NCBI GenBank assembly: GCA_964448405.1
Contig: CAYUVW010000015.1
Location: forward strand, 1 to 40,193
Length of the DNA stretch: 40,193 nt
Origin: DAORHV01 sp964448405
GTDB lineage: Bacteria > Patescibacteriota > Gracilibacteria > Peribacterales > Peribacteraceae
Reading direction: 5' to 3'
Position 1 is the first letter of the stretch; every line of letters begins with the position of its first letter. A model generated the notes under the pieces. That model worked only from the letters and a program-made list of their open reading frames with translations, made no database searches and was not told the DNA's origin. This document shows, piece after piece, positions 1-6,984 of the stretch. Both the position numbers and the translations under genes were made by a program.

Positions 1-81
1 CTTCACCGTGCTGTCATGGCGACGGCGCCATTCCTTCACGCGGCCTTCGGGCAAACGCGGTTCGATTTCGACGGTAGACAT
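1..81 (-). CDS. 5' end of an unidentified gene (partial)
   Basis: Only the first 27 codons lie in the window; the frame runs off the left edge without a stop. The peptide begins MSTVEIEPRLPEGRVKEW and is rich in charged residues. An in-frame ATG two codons upstream (position 87) is an alternative start. It lies 27 nt downstream of the 109-516 gene on the same strand, so the two are probably co-transcribed. The fragment is too short to assign a family; the open frame and position are the only support. Confidence 0.4.
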   Translation of the reverse strand, partial: MSTVEIEPRLPEGRVKEWRRRHDSTVK

Positions 82-108
82 GGGCATGGGAGAAAATGAA
101 TTGTTGAA

Positions 109-516
109 TTACTCGGTAAATTTAGCAAACAACGTGTGTCGTACGTCGCTCAACGCGGTGATCGCCTCCAGGTCCTTTGCGCTCGCAGCGCTTACAAGCA
201 GCAACCCGATCTGCAAGCTAACGAACTCGGGGCCAACCAAGAAGAAAAACTCTGCAATGTCGGCGTCGCTCAACTCATCCATATTCACGCCCTCAAGCAG
301 CTTCTTGGCTTCGGCTTCGGTCTTGGCCTTGGCAAGAAAAGGCAAGAGCGACTTCAGCGTAGGATCTTCGAACTTCACGAGCGAACGGCGAACAGCAACT
401 GCTTCTTCGCTGTCTTCAAAGGTGCCTGTTTCCTCCTGCACCGTAAAGCCGCTTCCGTGGTCTACGAGCAACTTTCGCGCTGCGCGCTGCTCGTCTGATG
501 TGAGGTAGATATGCAT
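109..516 (-). CDS. hypothetical protein, 135 aa
   Basis: I do not recognise this protein. It is acidic and largely helical in appearance, begins MHIYLTSDEQRAARKLL, and has no signal peptide, membrane segment or cysteine motif. The middle contains Ala/Lys/Glu-rich stretches (around residues 60-75) typical of a soluble helical bundle. The start at 516 is favoured because a perfect TATAAT lies about 30 nt upstream (552 to 547) and a TAGTAT (534 to 529) lies even closer; there is no Shine-Dalgarno sequence. The partial gene at 1-81 follows after 27 nt and may be a partner. A phage or secretion-chaperone role is conceivable but nothing seen supports it. Confidence 0.55.
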   Translation of the reverse strand: MHIYLTSDEQRAARKLLVDHGSGFTVQEETGTFEDSEEAVAVRRSLVKFEDPTLKSLLPFLAKAKTEAEAKKLLEGVNMDELSDADIAEFFFLVGPEFVSLQIGLLLVSAASAKDLEAITALSDVRHTLFAKFTE

Positions 517-546
517 ACAGGGAAGAGAATACTAGAAAATCCAAAA

Positions 547-552
547 ATTATA
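547..552 (-). promoter_or_regulatory. -10 box for the 109-516 gene
   Basis: Perfect TATAAT read on the minus strand, 30 nt before the ATG at 516. A second -10-like TAGTAT at 534-529 would give a nearly leaderless message. No convincing -35 was found; TGGCAA at 575-570 is 17 nt away. The stretch 517-687 otherwise holds nothing I can assign. Confidence 0.5.
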
Positions 553-687
553 GCAGATTTCGCCCAAATTTGCCAGAGAGGGGCACCTGCAAGCACAAGA
601 ATCGACAAAACAGACATCACAAAGCCGGAGGCGTACGGTGTAACCCGCACGCCCCCAGCTCGTTCATCTTCGCCCGGAATTTCACTT

Positions 688-1050
688 TCACGCCGTGGCC
701 GGCTCCGACTGCCGGGCCATCCACGTCGCCCCATCACCGACCGTACCGAACAGCCGTCCGGTAGCGCCGAAGCGTGTCCAGAATTCGTCGATAGCGCTGC
801 GGTCGTCGGGCTGAATGGTGATCTCCTCGTCCTTGCCAAGAGCGCAGACGATGACCTGTCCGGGGTAAGTGGTCAGATCGCGTTCGGCGGCGGTGACATC
901 AGCACGTGTGGACAGACAGTGCAGGATGTACGCCTCGACGGGCGGCTCGTCGCTGCCGATGACGATGGGCCGAGGGAGTGATCCGGTTACTTCACTCCAG
1001 AGCAGCCAGCAATTTTTCGCGTACTGGCTACGCGTCACGATGGGTTTCAT
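688..1050 (-). CDS. hypothetical protein, 120 aa, with strong SD
   Basis: No family recognised. The protein begins MKPIVTRSQYAKNCWLLWSE and contains a central block around residues 60-80 (TYPGQVIVCALGKDEEITIQ) that looks like a small beta-rich fold; no membrane segment or signal peptide. Overlapping frames on both strands are open here, so the choice rests on the start signal: GGAGGTG at 1061-1055 lies four bases before the ATG, the only textbook Shine-Dalgarno I found in the window. The upstream gap on this strand (1081-1231) is full of hairpins, so the gene may have a long structured leader. That differs from the leaderless style of its neighbours and could mean foreign origin or translational control. 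Confidence 0.55.
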   Translation of the reverse strand: MKPIVTRSQYAKNCWLLWSEVTGSLPRPIVIGSDEPPVEAYILHCLSTRADVTAAERDLTTYPGQVIVCALGKDEEITIQPDDRSAIDEFWTRFGATGRLFGTVGDGATWMARQSEPATA

Positions 1051-1054
1051 CGTG

Positions 1055-1061
1055 CACCTCC
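1055..1061 (-). promoter_or_regulatory. Shine-Dalgarno GGAGGTG
   Basis: GGAGGTG on the minus strand with a 4-nt spacer to the ATG at 1050. It decides the start of the 120-aa gene and stands out because nearly all other starts in the window lack such a site. Confidence 0.7.
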
Positions 1062-1080
1062 GTTTCTAGGGTTTCTCTTT

Positions 1081-1231
1081 CACTGCTTCCCGAGCAGTGA
1101 CGTTTCCGACGCATGCCCCAAATGGGGCCGGGATGCGTTGCCTTGTGGCCCGCCAATGCTCGCAACCAAGCACTGAAGGGCCACCAGGCAGGCGGCGTTG
1201 TGAACGAGCTATTTCCCTCGGAATTCGAGGG
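1081..1231. other. hairpin-rich intergenic region
   Basis: Four consecutive inverted repeats: CACTGCT/AGCAGTG (1081-1087/1093-1099); CGCAT/ATGCG (1110-1114/1133-1137) enclosing GCCCC/GGGGC (1115-1119/1124-1128); CCTTGTGGCCC/GGGCCACCAGG (1141-1151/1178-1188, one mismatch); and CCCTCG/CGAGGG (1215-1220/1226-1231). No coding frame explains them. On the minus strand they would form the leader of the 688-1050 gene; on the plus strand they lie upstream of the hydrolase promoter. They could be a structured RNA, a leader control element or a palindrome cluster. Confidence 0.55.
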
Positions 1232-1263
1232 GCGGAAAGGCTACTCCAGGTCGTCCAAAATGT

Positions 1264-1305
1264 ACAGGGTATTTGACATCGGATTACCCTGTTTCCAGGT
1301 ATACT
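1264..1305 (+). promoter_or_regulatory. hydrolase promoter with palindromic operator
   Basis: TATACT at 1300-1305 ends 8 nt before the ATG at 1314. A consensus TTGACA lies at 1273-1278, but the 21-bp spacing to the -10 is longer than ideal. TTGACA sits in the loop of a perfect 8-bp inverted repeat, ACAGGGTA (1264-1271) and TACCCTGT (1285-1292), a plausible repressor site. Confidence 0.5.
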
Positions 1306-1313
1306 GCCGATCT

Positions 1314-2051
1314 ATGGCACGAACGTTACTGTGTTTGCACGGCTGGGGCGGCTCCAAGGAGTCGTTCGATCCGCTGAAAAAGGCTCTGGAAGGCAGTGGT
1401 TTGCGCATCCTGACACCGGACCTGCCCGGCTTTGGCGCCGAACCCGAACCGGACCGCGCATGGACCACCGACGACTACGCCGACTGGGTGGAAAAATGGG
1501 TCGACAAGAACCTACCCGGCACCGAACAACCACACCCCATCGTTGCGGTGCTCGGCCACTCGCACGGCGGCCGCATTGCCATCAAGCTCACGCAGCGCAA
1601 CCACCTGCAAATCGACCACCTGTTTTTGTGCGCCTCGGCCGGCATCCGCAGTCGGCGCCACATCAAACGCATGATCGGCCTGACGCTGGCCAAATCCGGC
1701 AAGTTTTTCCTCTCCATTCCAGGCTTCAGTTTTCTGCAACCATTGGCCAAAAAACTGCTCTACAAACTGGTGCGCGTACACGACTACGAACGCGCGAGCG
1801 ACATCATGCGCCAAACGCTGATCAACGTCACGCGCGAAGACCTGCGTCCGCTGTTATCCAAAATCACCGTGCCGACCGATTTGTTCTGGGGCAAAGGCGA
1901 CCGCATGACCCCCTACTCCGACGCACTCGTCATGCAGCATGAAATCCCCAACAGCATGTTGTATTCCTATCCCGGCGTCCGTCACTCCGTGCACAAAGAC
2001 AAGGCGCTGGAAATCGCGGCGGTCATCAAGGCCGATATCCTGAAGAAATAG
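1314..2051 (+). CDS. alpha/beta hydrolase, 245 aa
   Basis: A cytoplasmic alpha/beta-hydrolase-fold enzyme, probably an esterase or lipase-like hydrolase; the substrate cannot be read from sequence. Seen directly: the oxyanion motif HGWG at residues 9-12, nucleophile elbow GHSHG with Ser83, an acid in GKGDRMTP (Asp196) and a C-terminal His224 in RHSVH, a complete Ser-Asp-His triad. The frame is open upstream to 1113, but the family normally begins just before the first beta strand, and TATACT lies 8 nt ahead of the ATG at 1314, so I use that start. The Mur ligase follows after 43 nt with its own -10, so a shared envelope role is possible but not shown. Confidence 0.85.
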   Translation: MARTLLCLHGWGGSKESFDPLKKALEGSGLRILTPDLPGFGAEPEPDRAWTTDDYADWVEKWVDKNLPGTEQPHPIVAVLGHSHGGRIAIKLTQRNHLQIDHLFLCASAGIRSRRHIKRMIGLTLAKSGKFFLSIPGFSFLQPLAKKLLYKLVRVHDYERASDIMRQTLINVTREDLRPLLSKITVPTDLFWGKGDRMTPYSDALVMQHEIPNSMLYSYPGVRHSVHKDKALEIAAVIKADILKK

Positions 2052-2077
2052 CGCTCAACAGGTTGCAACGAAGCGGC

Positions 2078-2083
2078 TAGAAT
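2078..2083 (+). promoter_or_regulatory. -10 box for the Mur ligase operon
   Basis: TAGAAT ending 11 nt before the ATG at 2095, giving an almost leaderless message. No Shine-Dalgarno; no clear -35. Confidence 0.45.
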
Positions 2084-2094
2084 ACCTCCCATCC

Positions 2095-3741
2095 ATGACT
2101 GAACATTTCGTCATCATCGTGCTTCTGGTCTTGGCGTGCGTCTCGCCGCTCCTTACCTGGCTGCATTTGTGGCAGGTGAAAGAATGGCGCTGGGACCGGC
2201 TGCTCGAGCACATGAAACGCGAAGGTGCGACCGAATTGCTCCTCAGTCCTTCTCGCGCGAAATTGGCAGGCGCATGGTTGCTGTGCGGACTCGGTACACA
2301 GCTGGTGATTGTTGCAGGATATGCACCGCATTGGCTGATGGGCCACGAATTATTCAGTGCGTGGTTCTTAGCATTGCCGATCGCTCTTGCGGCACTCGGC
2401 ACCCTGCAATTCGCACTGCGCAAACAACCGCTGCCGCGCTGGACGATGAAAGCACGCATGATGACGGTCATGGCCTGCGGACTGAACCTTTTCGCCATCG
2501 CATTCCTACTCCTTCTGACAACCACAGGGTACGACAAGCCGGGCAACGAAATGCTCGTGCAGCCCTACGAGTACGCGGCCTTACTCATCCCCTTCCTGCA
2601 GCCGCAAATCGCATCGGTTGCCTGGCTGCTCACCTACCCACTGGACCGCTTCCTGAAGCGAAGAATTATGAATCAAGCGCGTGCGATTCGCGCCGCTCAC
2701 CCGCAACTGACGGTCATCGCCGTCACCGGCAGCGTCGGCAAAACCACGACCAAAGAATTGCTCTCGCATATCCTGGCCGATCGCAAACCACTCGTGCCGC
2801 CCGACCATGTGAATACCGAGATGGGCGTGTCGATTTGGATCCGCAAAACACTCTCCGCTTTGCCGATGAATTCCACCGCCACGGTGGTGGTGGAAATGGG
2901 TGCCTACCGCATGGGCGAAATCGCATTGCTGTGCTCCATCGTGCAGCCGACCATCGGCATCATCACGCGTATCGCTCAACAACACTTGGCACTCTTCGGC
3001 AGCCAGGAAGCCATTGCCCAAGCCAAAGGCGAGCTCTTCGCTTCTCTGCCCGAAACCGGCCGCGCATTCGTGAACGCCGACAGTCCGATGCTCAAGGAGC
3101 TTGTGTCTCGCTGCCGCTGTCCGGTGACGACCGTCGCCACCGACGCACGGGCGGACATCGTCGGACTCGACATAGAAGAAACATCACGCGGACTGAAGTT
3201 CAGCGCCGAGGGCACCGCATTCGATACGGGACTGCACGGCACGCATAACGTGACCAATATCCTGCTGGCGATCGGCGTAGCGAAACACGTGGGCTTACCG
3301 CTGTCGACCGTTGCAAAACGCCTGCAGACATTCAGTCCGCCCAAACGTACGTTCCAAGTGCGTCATGAGCACGGTGTCACCGTGCTGGATGACTCGTACA
3401 ACTGCAGCACGGCAAGTATGGTCGCAGCCGTAGAATGGGCCAAGCAACAGCCTGCCAAGCGAAAAATCCTCGTTACATCGGGCATTATTGAACTTGGCGA
3501 AGCGGAAGAACGTCTCCACCGGGAAATCGCCGCGCAAGCGCAAGCCGTCTTCGAGCGCGCCTATGTATTGGACGCGAAGTTCCTGCCGTATTTCCAAGGC
3601 AGCGGCTTCGGCGACCGCGCGTCGTCGTTGCCGGCGAAGCCAGAGCGCCTGAAGGCCGATGATCTGCTGGTGTGCGTGGGCCGCATGTCGCCCGGCACCA
3701 TCAACAAATTCCTCCCGCTTGCGGAGTCCCGTCATGTCTAA
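2095..3741 (+). CDS. Mur ligase (MurF-like) with N-terminal membrane domain, 548 aa
   Basis: An ATP-dependent Mur-type amide ligase, closest by eye to MurF, which adds D-Ala-D-Ala to the UDP-MurNAc peptide. The P-loop is VTGSVGKTTTKE (residues 210-221), followed by the central-domain stretch VVVEMGAYRMGEI and IGIITRIAQQHL, and the C-terminal domain with VLDDSYNCSTASM. Residues 1 to about 185 are unusual: roughly five hydrophobic helices (near 5-25, 58-80, 87-105, 121-143, 158-178) replace the substrate-binding domain of soluble MurF. The catalytic part would therefore sit on the cytoplasmic face of the membrane and may act on a lipid-linked substrate. The gene overlaps the next by 8 nt (ATGTCTAA), indicating translational coupling. 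No murF symbol is given because the substrate domain differs. Confidence 0.85.
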   Translation: MTEHFVIIVLLVLACVSPLLTWLHLWQVKEWRWDRLLEHMKREGATELLLSPSRAKLAGAWLLCGLGTQLVIVAGYAPHWLMGHELFSAWFLALPIALAALGTLQFALRKQPLPRWTMKARMMTVMACGLNLFAIAFLLLLTTTGYDKPGNEMLVQPYEYAALLIPFLQPQIASVAWLLTYPLDRFLKRRIMNQARAIRAAHPQLTVIAVTGSVGKTTTKELLSHILADRKPLVPPDHVNTEMGVSIWIRKTLSALPMNSTATVVVEMGAYRMGEIALLCSIVQPTIGIITRIAQQHLALFGSQEAIAQAKGELFASLPETGRAFVNADSPMLKELVSRCRCPVTTVATDARADIVGLDIEETSRGLKFSAEGTAFDTGLHGTHNVTNILLAIGVAKHVGLPLSTVAKRLQTFSPPKRTFQVRHEHGVTVLDDSYNCSTASMVAAVEWAKQQPAKRKILVTSGIIELGEAEERLHREIAAQAQAVFERAYVLDAKFLPYFQGSGFGDRASSLPAKPERLKADDLLVCVGRMSPGTINKFLPLAESRHV

Positions 3742-4972
3742 TCCCATCCACCACACCTTCGGCCCACTCGCCGACAAGCGCCAGTTGTGGGAAGCCTTTT
3801 GCATTCAGATGCGGCTGCCGTGGACGCGCATCGTGACCGGTCCGCACACGGCGCAGTTGGAAAAAGTCCTGTCGGATACATTCAAGGCCGACGCCGTCAC
3901 GTTCGCATCAGGACGCCAAGGATTACTTGCGCTGCTCAAGTCCATCGGAATCAAGCCAGGCGAGGAAATCCTCATCCAGAGCTACACCTGCGTGGTGCTG
4001 CCGAATGCCATCCACGCCGCCGGCGGCGTTCCGGTCTATGCCGATATCGAACGCGATACGCTGAATTTGGACATCGCCGATGTGGAAAAAAAGATTACCC
4101 CGCGCACCCGTGCGATCATCTGCCAGCACACGTTCGGCATTCCTGCCGATGCAGGGGCGCTACGGAAGATCTGCGATACGCACGGCATCTATCTGATTGA
4201 AGATTGCGCGCATGTGCTTCCGGACGCATCCGATGACACGATCGGCAAATGGGGCGATTTTCTGCTGCTGAGTTTCGGCCGCGATAAAGCCATTTCCGGC
4301 GTCGGCGGCGGAGCCATGTTATCGCGAAAAACAGATATTACTGCCAAGTTGAAGCAAGAACAGGAGCGCGCAACGAACATGCCATGGCTCACTGTCAGCC
4401 TGTTGCTCGACTATCCGATTTGGTACCCGATGCTGCGACCGTTCTACGGCATGGGATTGGGTAAAATCGCACTGTGGGCACTCGGAAAATTCCGCATGCT
4501 GGTGCCGATTTTGTCGACCGAGGAAAAACGCGGCAACATGCCGCTGGCGCTCCAAAAAATGCCCAACGGCTGTGCGTACCTCGCGCTCAAGCAACTCGCA
4601 CGTCTGAAAGAAATCAATGATCACCGCCGCATGCTGACCAAGTTCTACATGGAGCAAGGCCGCGCCGACAGCTGGCCGATGTTGGACGCAGTCACGCCGG
4701 ATCTCCCATTGCAGAAATTCCCGCTGTTCGTAAAGAATGCAGACGGCATCCGCGCGCAACTGAAGCAACACAACGTCCACCTGAACGACGGCTGGACAGG
4801 TTGTGTGGTGTGCCCCGACACCGTGAATCTGCCTGCTACCGGCTACGAACCTGGCACCGACCCCGCAGCAGAGTCCGCTTGCGCAATGATCTTGAGTCTT
4901 CCGACGCACCCCACCATGACCCTGAAGCAAGCCAAGACACTCGCGGGCCTGCTCACTCCCCTTCTGCGCTAG
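3734..4972 (+). CDS. DegT/DnrJ/EryC1-type PLP aminotransferase, 412 aa
   Basis: A fold-type-I pyridoxal-phosphate enzyme of the sugar aminotransferase family, which aminates nucleotide-linked keto-sugars for surface glycans. Seen: the N-terminal cofactor region with FASGRQGLLALLKSIGIKPG, the family stretch IICQHTFGIPADAG, IEDCAHVLPD (the Asp that pairs with the PLP pyridine nitrogen) and SFGRDKAISGVGGG, whose Lys near residue 185 should form the Schiff base. The C-terminal third is more divergent, and a hydrophobic segment near residues 215-250 (LLLDYPIWYPMLRPFYGMGLG) is atypical and could help membrane association. ATG at 3734 overlaps the end of the Mur ligase; an earlier in-frame start is less likely because it would overlap deeply. 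The FemAB gene follows after one base. Confidence 0.85.
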   Translation: MSNPIHHTFGPLADKRQLWEAFCIQMRLPWTRIVTGPHTAQLEKVLSDTFKADAVTFASGRQGLLALLKSIGIKPGEEILIQSYTCVVLPNAIHAAGGVPVYADIERDTLNLDIADVEKKITPRTRAIICQHTFGIPADAGALRKICDTHGIYLIEDCAHVLPDASDDTIGKWGDFLLLSFGRDKAISGVGGGAMLSRKTDITAKLKQEQERATNMPWLTVSLLLDYPIWYPMLRPFYGMGLGKIALWALGKFRMLVPILSTEEKRGNMPLALQKMPNGCAYLALKQLARLKEINDHRRMLTKFYMEQGRADSWPMLDAVTPDLPLQKFPLFVKNADGIRAQLKQHNVHLNDGWTGCVVCPDTVNLPATGYEPGTDPAAESACAMILSLPTHPTMTLKQAKTLAGLLTPLLR

Positions 4973-4973
4973 C

Positions 4974-6128
4974 ATGGCCCCGATGATCGTCCGCAACGCC
5001 ACCGACGCCACTGCTTGGGATGCATTCCTGGCCAAACAGCCATACCGCCCTTTCCTGCAAAGCTGGACCATGGGCGAGGTATATTCGGACATCGGCCAGA
5101 CGCCGGTGCGGTTACAGATTGAACAAGAAGGAGAGGTTGTCGGTATCTGTTTCGGCCATGTCGTTCCTGCGCGCCGCGGACGTCACCTGAGTGTCCCCTA
5201 TGGCCCATTGTTCTCGTATACGCTCACGCCCTTCGATTTCGAGGGCCTTGCCGCCCCGCTGCTCGAAGCGTTGCGCCAGACGGCAAAGCAGCATGATTGT
5301 GCGTTCGTACGCTGCAGTCCGTTCCTGGCACGCAATGATGAAGGCGCGTTCATCCAAATGATGCAAAAGGGCGGAGGCCGCGTTTTGCATGCTCCGCTGC
5401 ACTTACTGGCCGAACAAGTGTGGTACCTGCCGCTCACAAGCACGGATGCATGGCGCAATCCAACAGCTCGCAGCCCGCAGCCCGCGGCAACTTCAACGCA
5501 AGAATTCCAGCCGCAAACCGAAGACAATCTCTTTAAAGCCTTCCGCTCCACCACCCGCAACCTCATCCGCCGCGCCGAGAAAGACGGCGTGACGATCCGT
5601 GCTTCGGTCAACCCGGACAACGACGTGGAACACTTCCTAAAACTGCATGACGAAACGCGCCAGCGCCACGGCTTTACCCCATATACCAACACATTCTTCC
5701 GCGCGCAGGTGAAACGTTTCGCCGCCCGCAACGAATGCACCGTGTACCTGGCTGAGTACCAAGGCCAGGTCATCGCCAGCTCCATTCACATGCATGCCTT
5801 CGGCGAAACCAGCTACCACCACGGTGCCAGCGCCGACGCCTTCAAGAAAATTCCCAGCAGCTATCTGTTGCAGTGGACCGCCATCCGCGATGCCATGAAG
5901 CGCAGTGACCATATCTACAACTTCTGGGGCATCGCGCCGCTCAGCTTGGACAAGGACGGCAAGCAACGCGCCGAACCGGGTCACCCGTTTTCCGGCGTCA
6001 CGCTCTTCAAGACCGGTTTCGGCGGCAATCTTCTGGAGCTTGCCCGATGCTTGGATATTCCGCTCTCGCTGAAGTACCATGGAACTCGCGCCTTTGAAGT
6101 TTTCCGCAAGTGGCGCCGCGGCTTCTAA
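4974..6128 (+). CDS. FemAB/FemX-like peptidoglycan aminoacyltransferase, 384 aa
   Basis: A double GNAT-fold protein of the FemABX type. Known members transfer amino acids from aminoacyl-tRNA to peptidoglycan precursors to build interpeptide bridges; the nearby Mur ligase fits that role. Seen: the N-terminal FLQSWTMGEVYSDIG motif, a second GNAT half from about residue 180 (FRSTTRNLIRRAEKDGV), the conserved SYHHGAS segment, and the C-terminal SYLLQWTAIRDAMK and YNFWGIAP blocks, then GVTLFKTGFGGN. A low-complexity Pro/Thr/Gln insert at about 160-180 links the halves. The start lies one base after the DegT stop; ATG at 4983 is an alternative. No signal peptide or membrane helix, so it should act in the cytoplasm. 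Confidence 0.85.
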   Translation: MAPMIVRNATDATAWDAFLAKQPYRPFLQSWTMGEVYSDIGQTPVRLQIEQEGEVVGICFGHVVPARRGRHLSVPYGPLFSYTLTPFDFEGLAAPLLEALRQTAKQHDCAFVRCSPFLARNDEGAFIQMMQKGGGRVLHAPLHLLAEQVWYLPLTSTDAWRNPTARSPQPAATSTQEFQPQTEDNLFKAFRSTTRNLIRRAEKDGVTIRASVNPDNDVEHFLKLHDETRQRHGFTPYTNTFFRAQVKRFAARNECTVYLAEYQGQVIASSIHMHAFGETSYHHGASADAFKKIPSSYLLQWTAIRDAMKRSDHIYNFWGIAPLSLDKDGKQRAEPGHPFSGVTLFKTGFGGNLLELARCLDIPLSLKYHGTRAFEVFRKWRRGF

Positions 6129-6141
6129 CCAGCCTTCTCCC

Positions 6142-6468
6142 ATGCCGAACAACACCGTCATCGTCACGACCATGGATGAAAAGATGGATATCATCATCGG
6201 TCATCTGGAAGCCATGAATAAGCGCGATAAGCTGCGCACCACCGGCGCGTTCATCCGCGGCATGCTCGGACTCATTCCGCTCATCTTCTTCGTGTGGAGC
6301 ATTTGGTTCGCCATTAACCACGGCGACGAACTCCTGAAGCAAATTACGACGCAAGCAGCCACCGCAGCAGCAGAAGCCACCAAGAACGGCGGCCAGGGCA
6401 TGCTGGACGATTTACTGAAGAAGTACGACTTCCCCAACGGAAAGTCGTCATCGGCAGCCCAGCGGTAA
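6142..6468 (+). CDS. small single-pass membrane protein, 108 aa
   Basis: An unidentified small protein beginning MPNNTVIVTTMDEKMDII. A charged N-terminal segment is followed by one membrane helix around residues 40-60 (MLGLIPLIFFVWSIWFAI) and an Ala/Thr-rich, probably helical tail. The frame stays open upstream into the FemAB gene, but ATG at 6142, 13 nt after the FemAB stop, avoids a long overlap. It closes the cell-envelope gene set and may be an accessory or anchoring subunit for it; that is inference from position only. Confidence 0.65.
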   Translation: MPNNTVIVTTMDEKMDIIIGHLEAMNKRDKLRTTGAFIRGMLGLIPLIFFVWSIWFAINHGDELLKQITTQAATAAAEATKNGGQGMLDDLLKKYDFPNGKSSSAAQR

Positions 6469-6527
6469 ACATCAGGGAAAGACCAACGGAGAAACTGTCT
6501 ATTTTCCTACTCGAATGCTTCTTCCTT

Positions 6528-6550
6528 TCCACTTTTTTTAAAAAAGTGGA
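6528..6550. repeat. palindrome of dispersed element, copy A
   Basis: Inverted repeat TCCACTTTTTT/AAAAAAGTGGA with one central T. The same palindrome, slightly shorter, stands before copy B at 39508-39526. In copy A it is about 225 bp from the 108-bp module, in copy B only about 10 bp, so copy A carries an insertion or copy B a deletion. Confidence 0.7.
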
Positions 6551-6775
6551 GGAAAAACAATCGCGCGGTGTGCCGGCTGGCCTGCGCTCCACGCGCCTTG
6601 CGGCCTACAACGCGCAGACTCGCTCGCTGCGGCGAGCTCAAGCAAATGGGCGTTGCTTCGGCGGGAGCGCGACGGCACCGGTCCAGGCGCGACAATCCCT
6701 CCGTACCCAAGCTCCGAACAAGGCGACAACCTCAGACTGAGGTTCTCAAGCCACCGAAGGGGTGGTGTGCGCTGC

Positions 6776-6883
6776 GCGCGGGGGTCTGCGGTCTGGCCGC
6801 CGCAGCGGCCGTGGGCGCTCAGCGCACGCGCTTTCTTGGCCACTTCTTTGTCGCGCACAAAGAAGTGGCAGAAGAAACTGAGA
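6776..6883. repeat. structured dispersed repeat, copy A
   Basis: 108 bp matching 39537-39644 with five substitutions by eye. It holds three nested hairpins: GGCCGC/GCGGCC (6795-6800/6805-6810), GCGCT/AGCGC around one base, and GCCACTTCTTTGT/ACAAAGAAGTGGC (6839-6851/6857-6869, loop CGCGC). None of the five differences breaks a hairpin stem; one falls in a loop. This suggests a REP/MITE-like mobile palindrome or a structured RNA rather than a gene. Confidence 0.8.
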
Positions 6884-6984
6884 CGAATTTGGCAGCACTC
6901 GGCGCCCGGCCGAGCAAAACATACCAAAAACCGGATCCGAAGACCCGGCTTGGTGTCCAAGCAATGCTGCTTGCAAAGTGGGAA

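Larger units (their letters stand above)
6469..6984. other. 516-bp intergenic region holding repeat copy A
   Basis: No credible gene. It carries a poly-T/A palindrome (6528-6550), a GC-rich stretch (about 6560-6775) with the perfect hairpin AACCTCAG/CTGAGGTT (6728-6735/6737-6744), and the conserved 108-bp module at 6776-6883. Frames open here on both strands are low-complexity Arg/Ala/Pro-rich and look non-coding. It separates two convergent genes, so transcripts from both sides probably end here. Confidence 0.6.

Noticed and set aside
1..516. Prophage tail-gene region
   Set aside because: The two small genes have no recognisable phage motif and no phage hallmark gene follows; the assignment would be a guess.
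2136..3248. 370-codon plus-strand frame inside the Mur ligase
   Set aside because: Arg/His-rich shadow frame; the Mur ligase P-loop and other motifs lie in the other frame.
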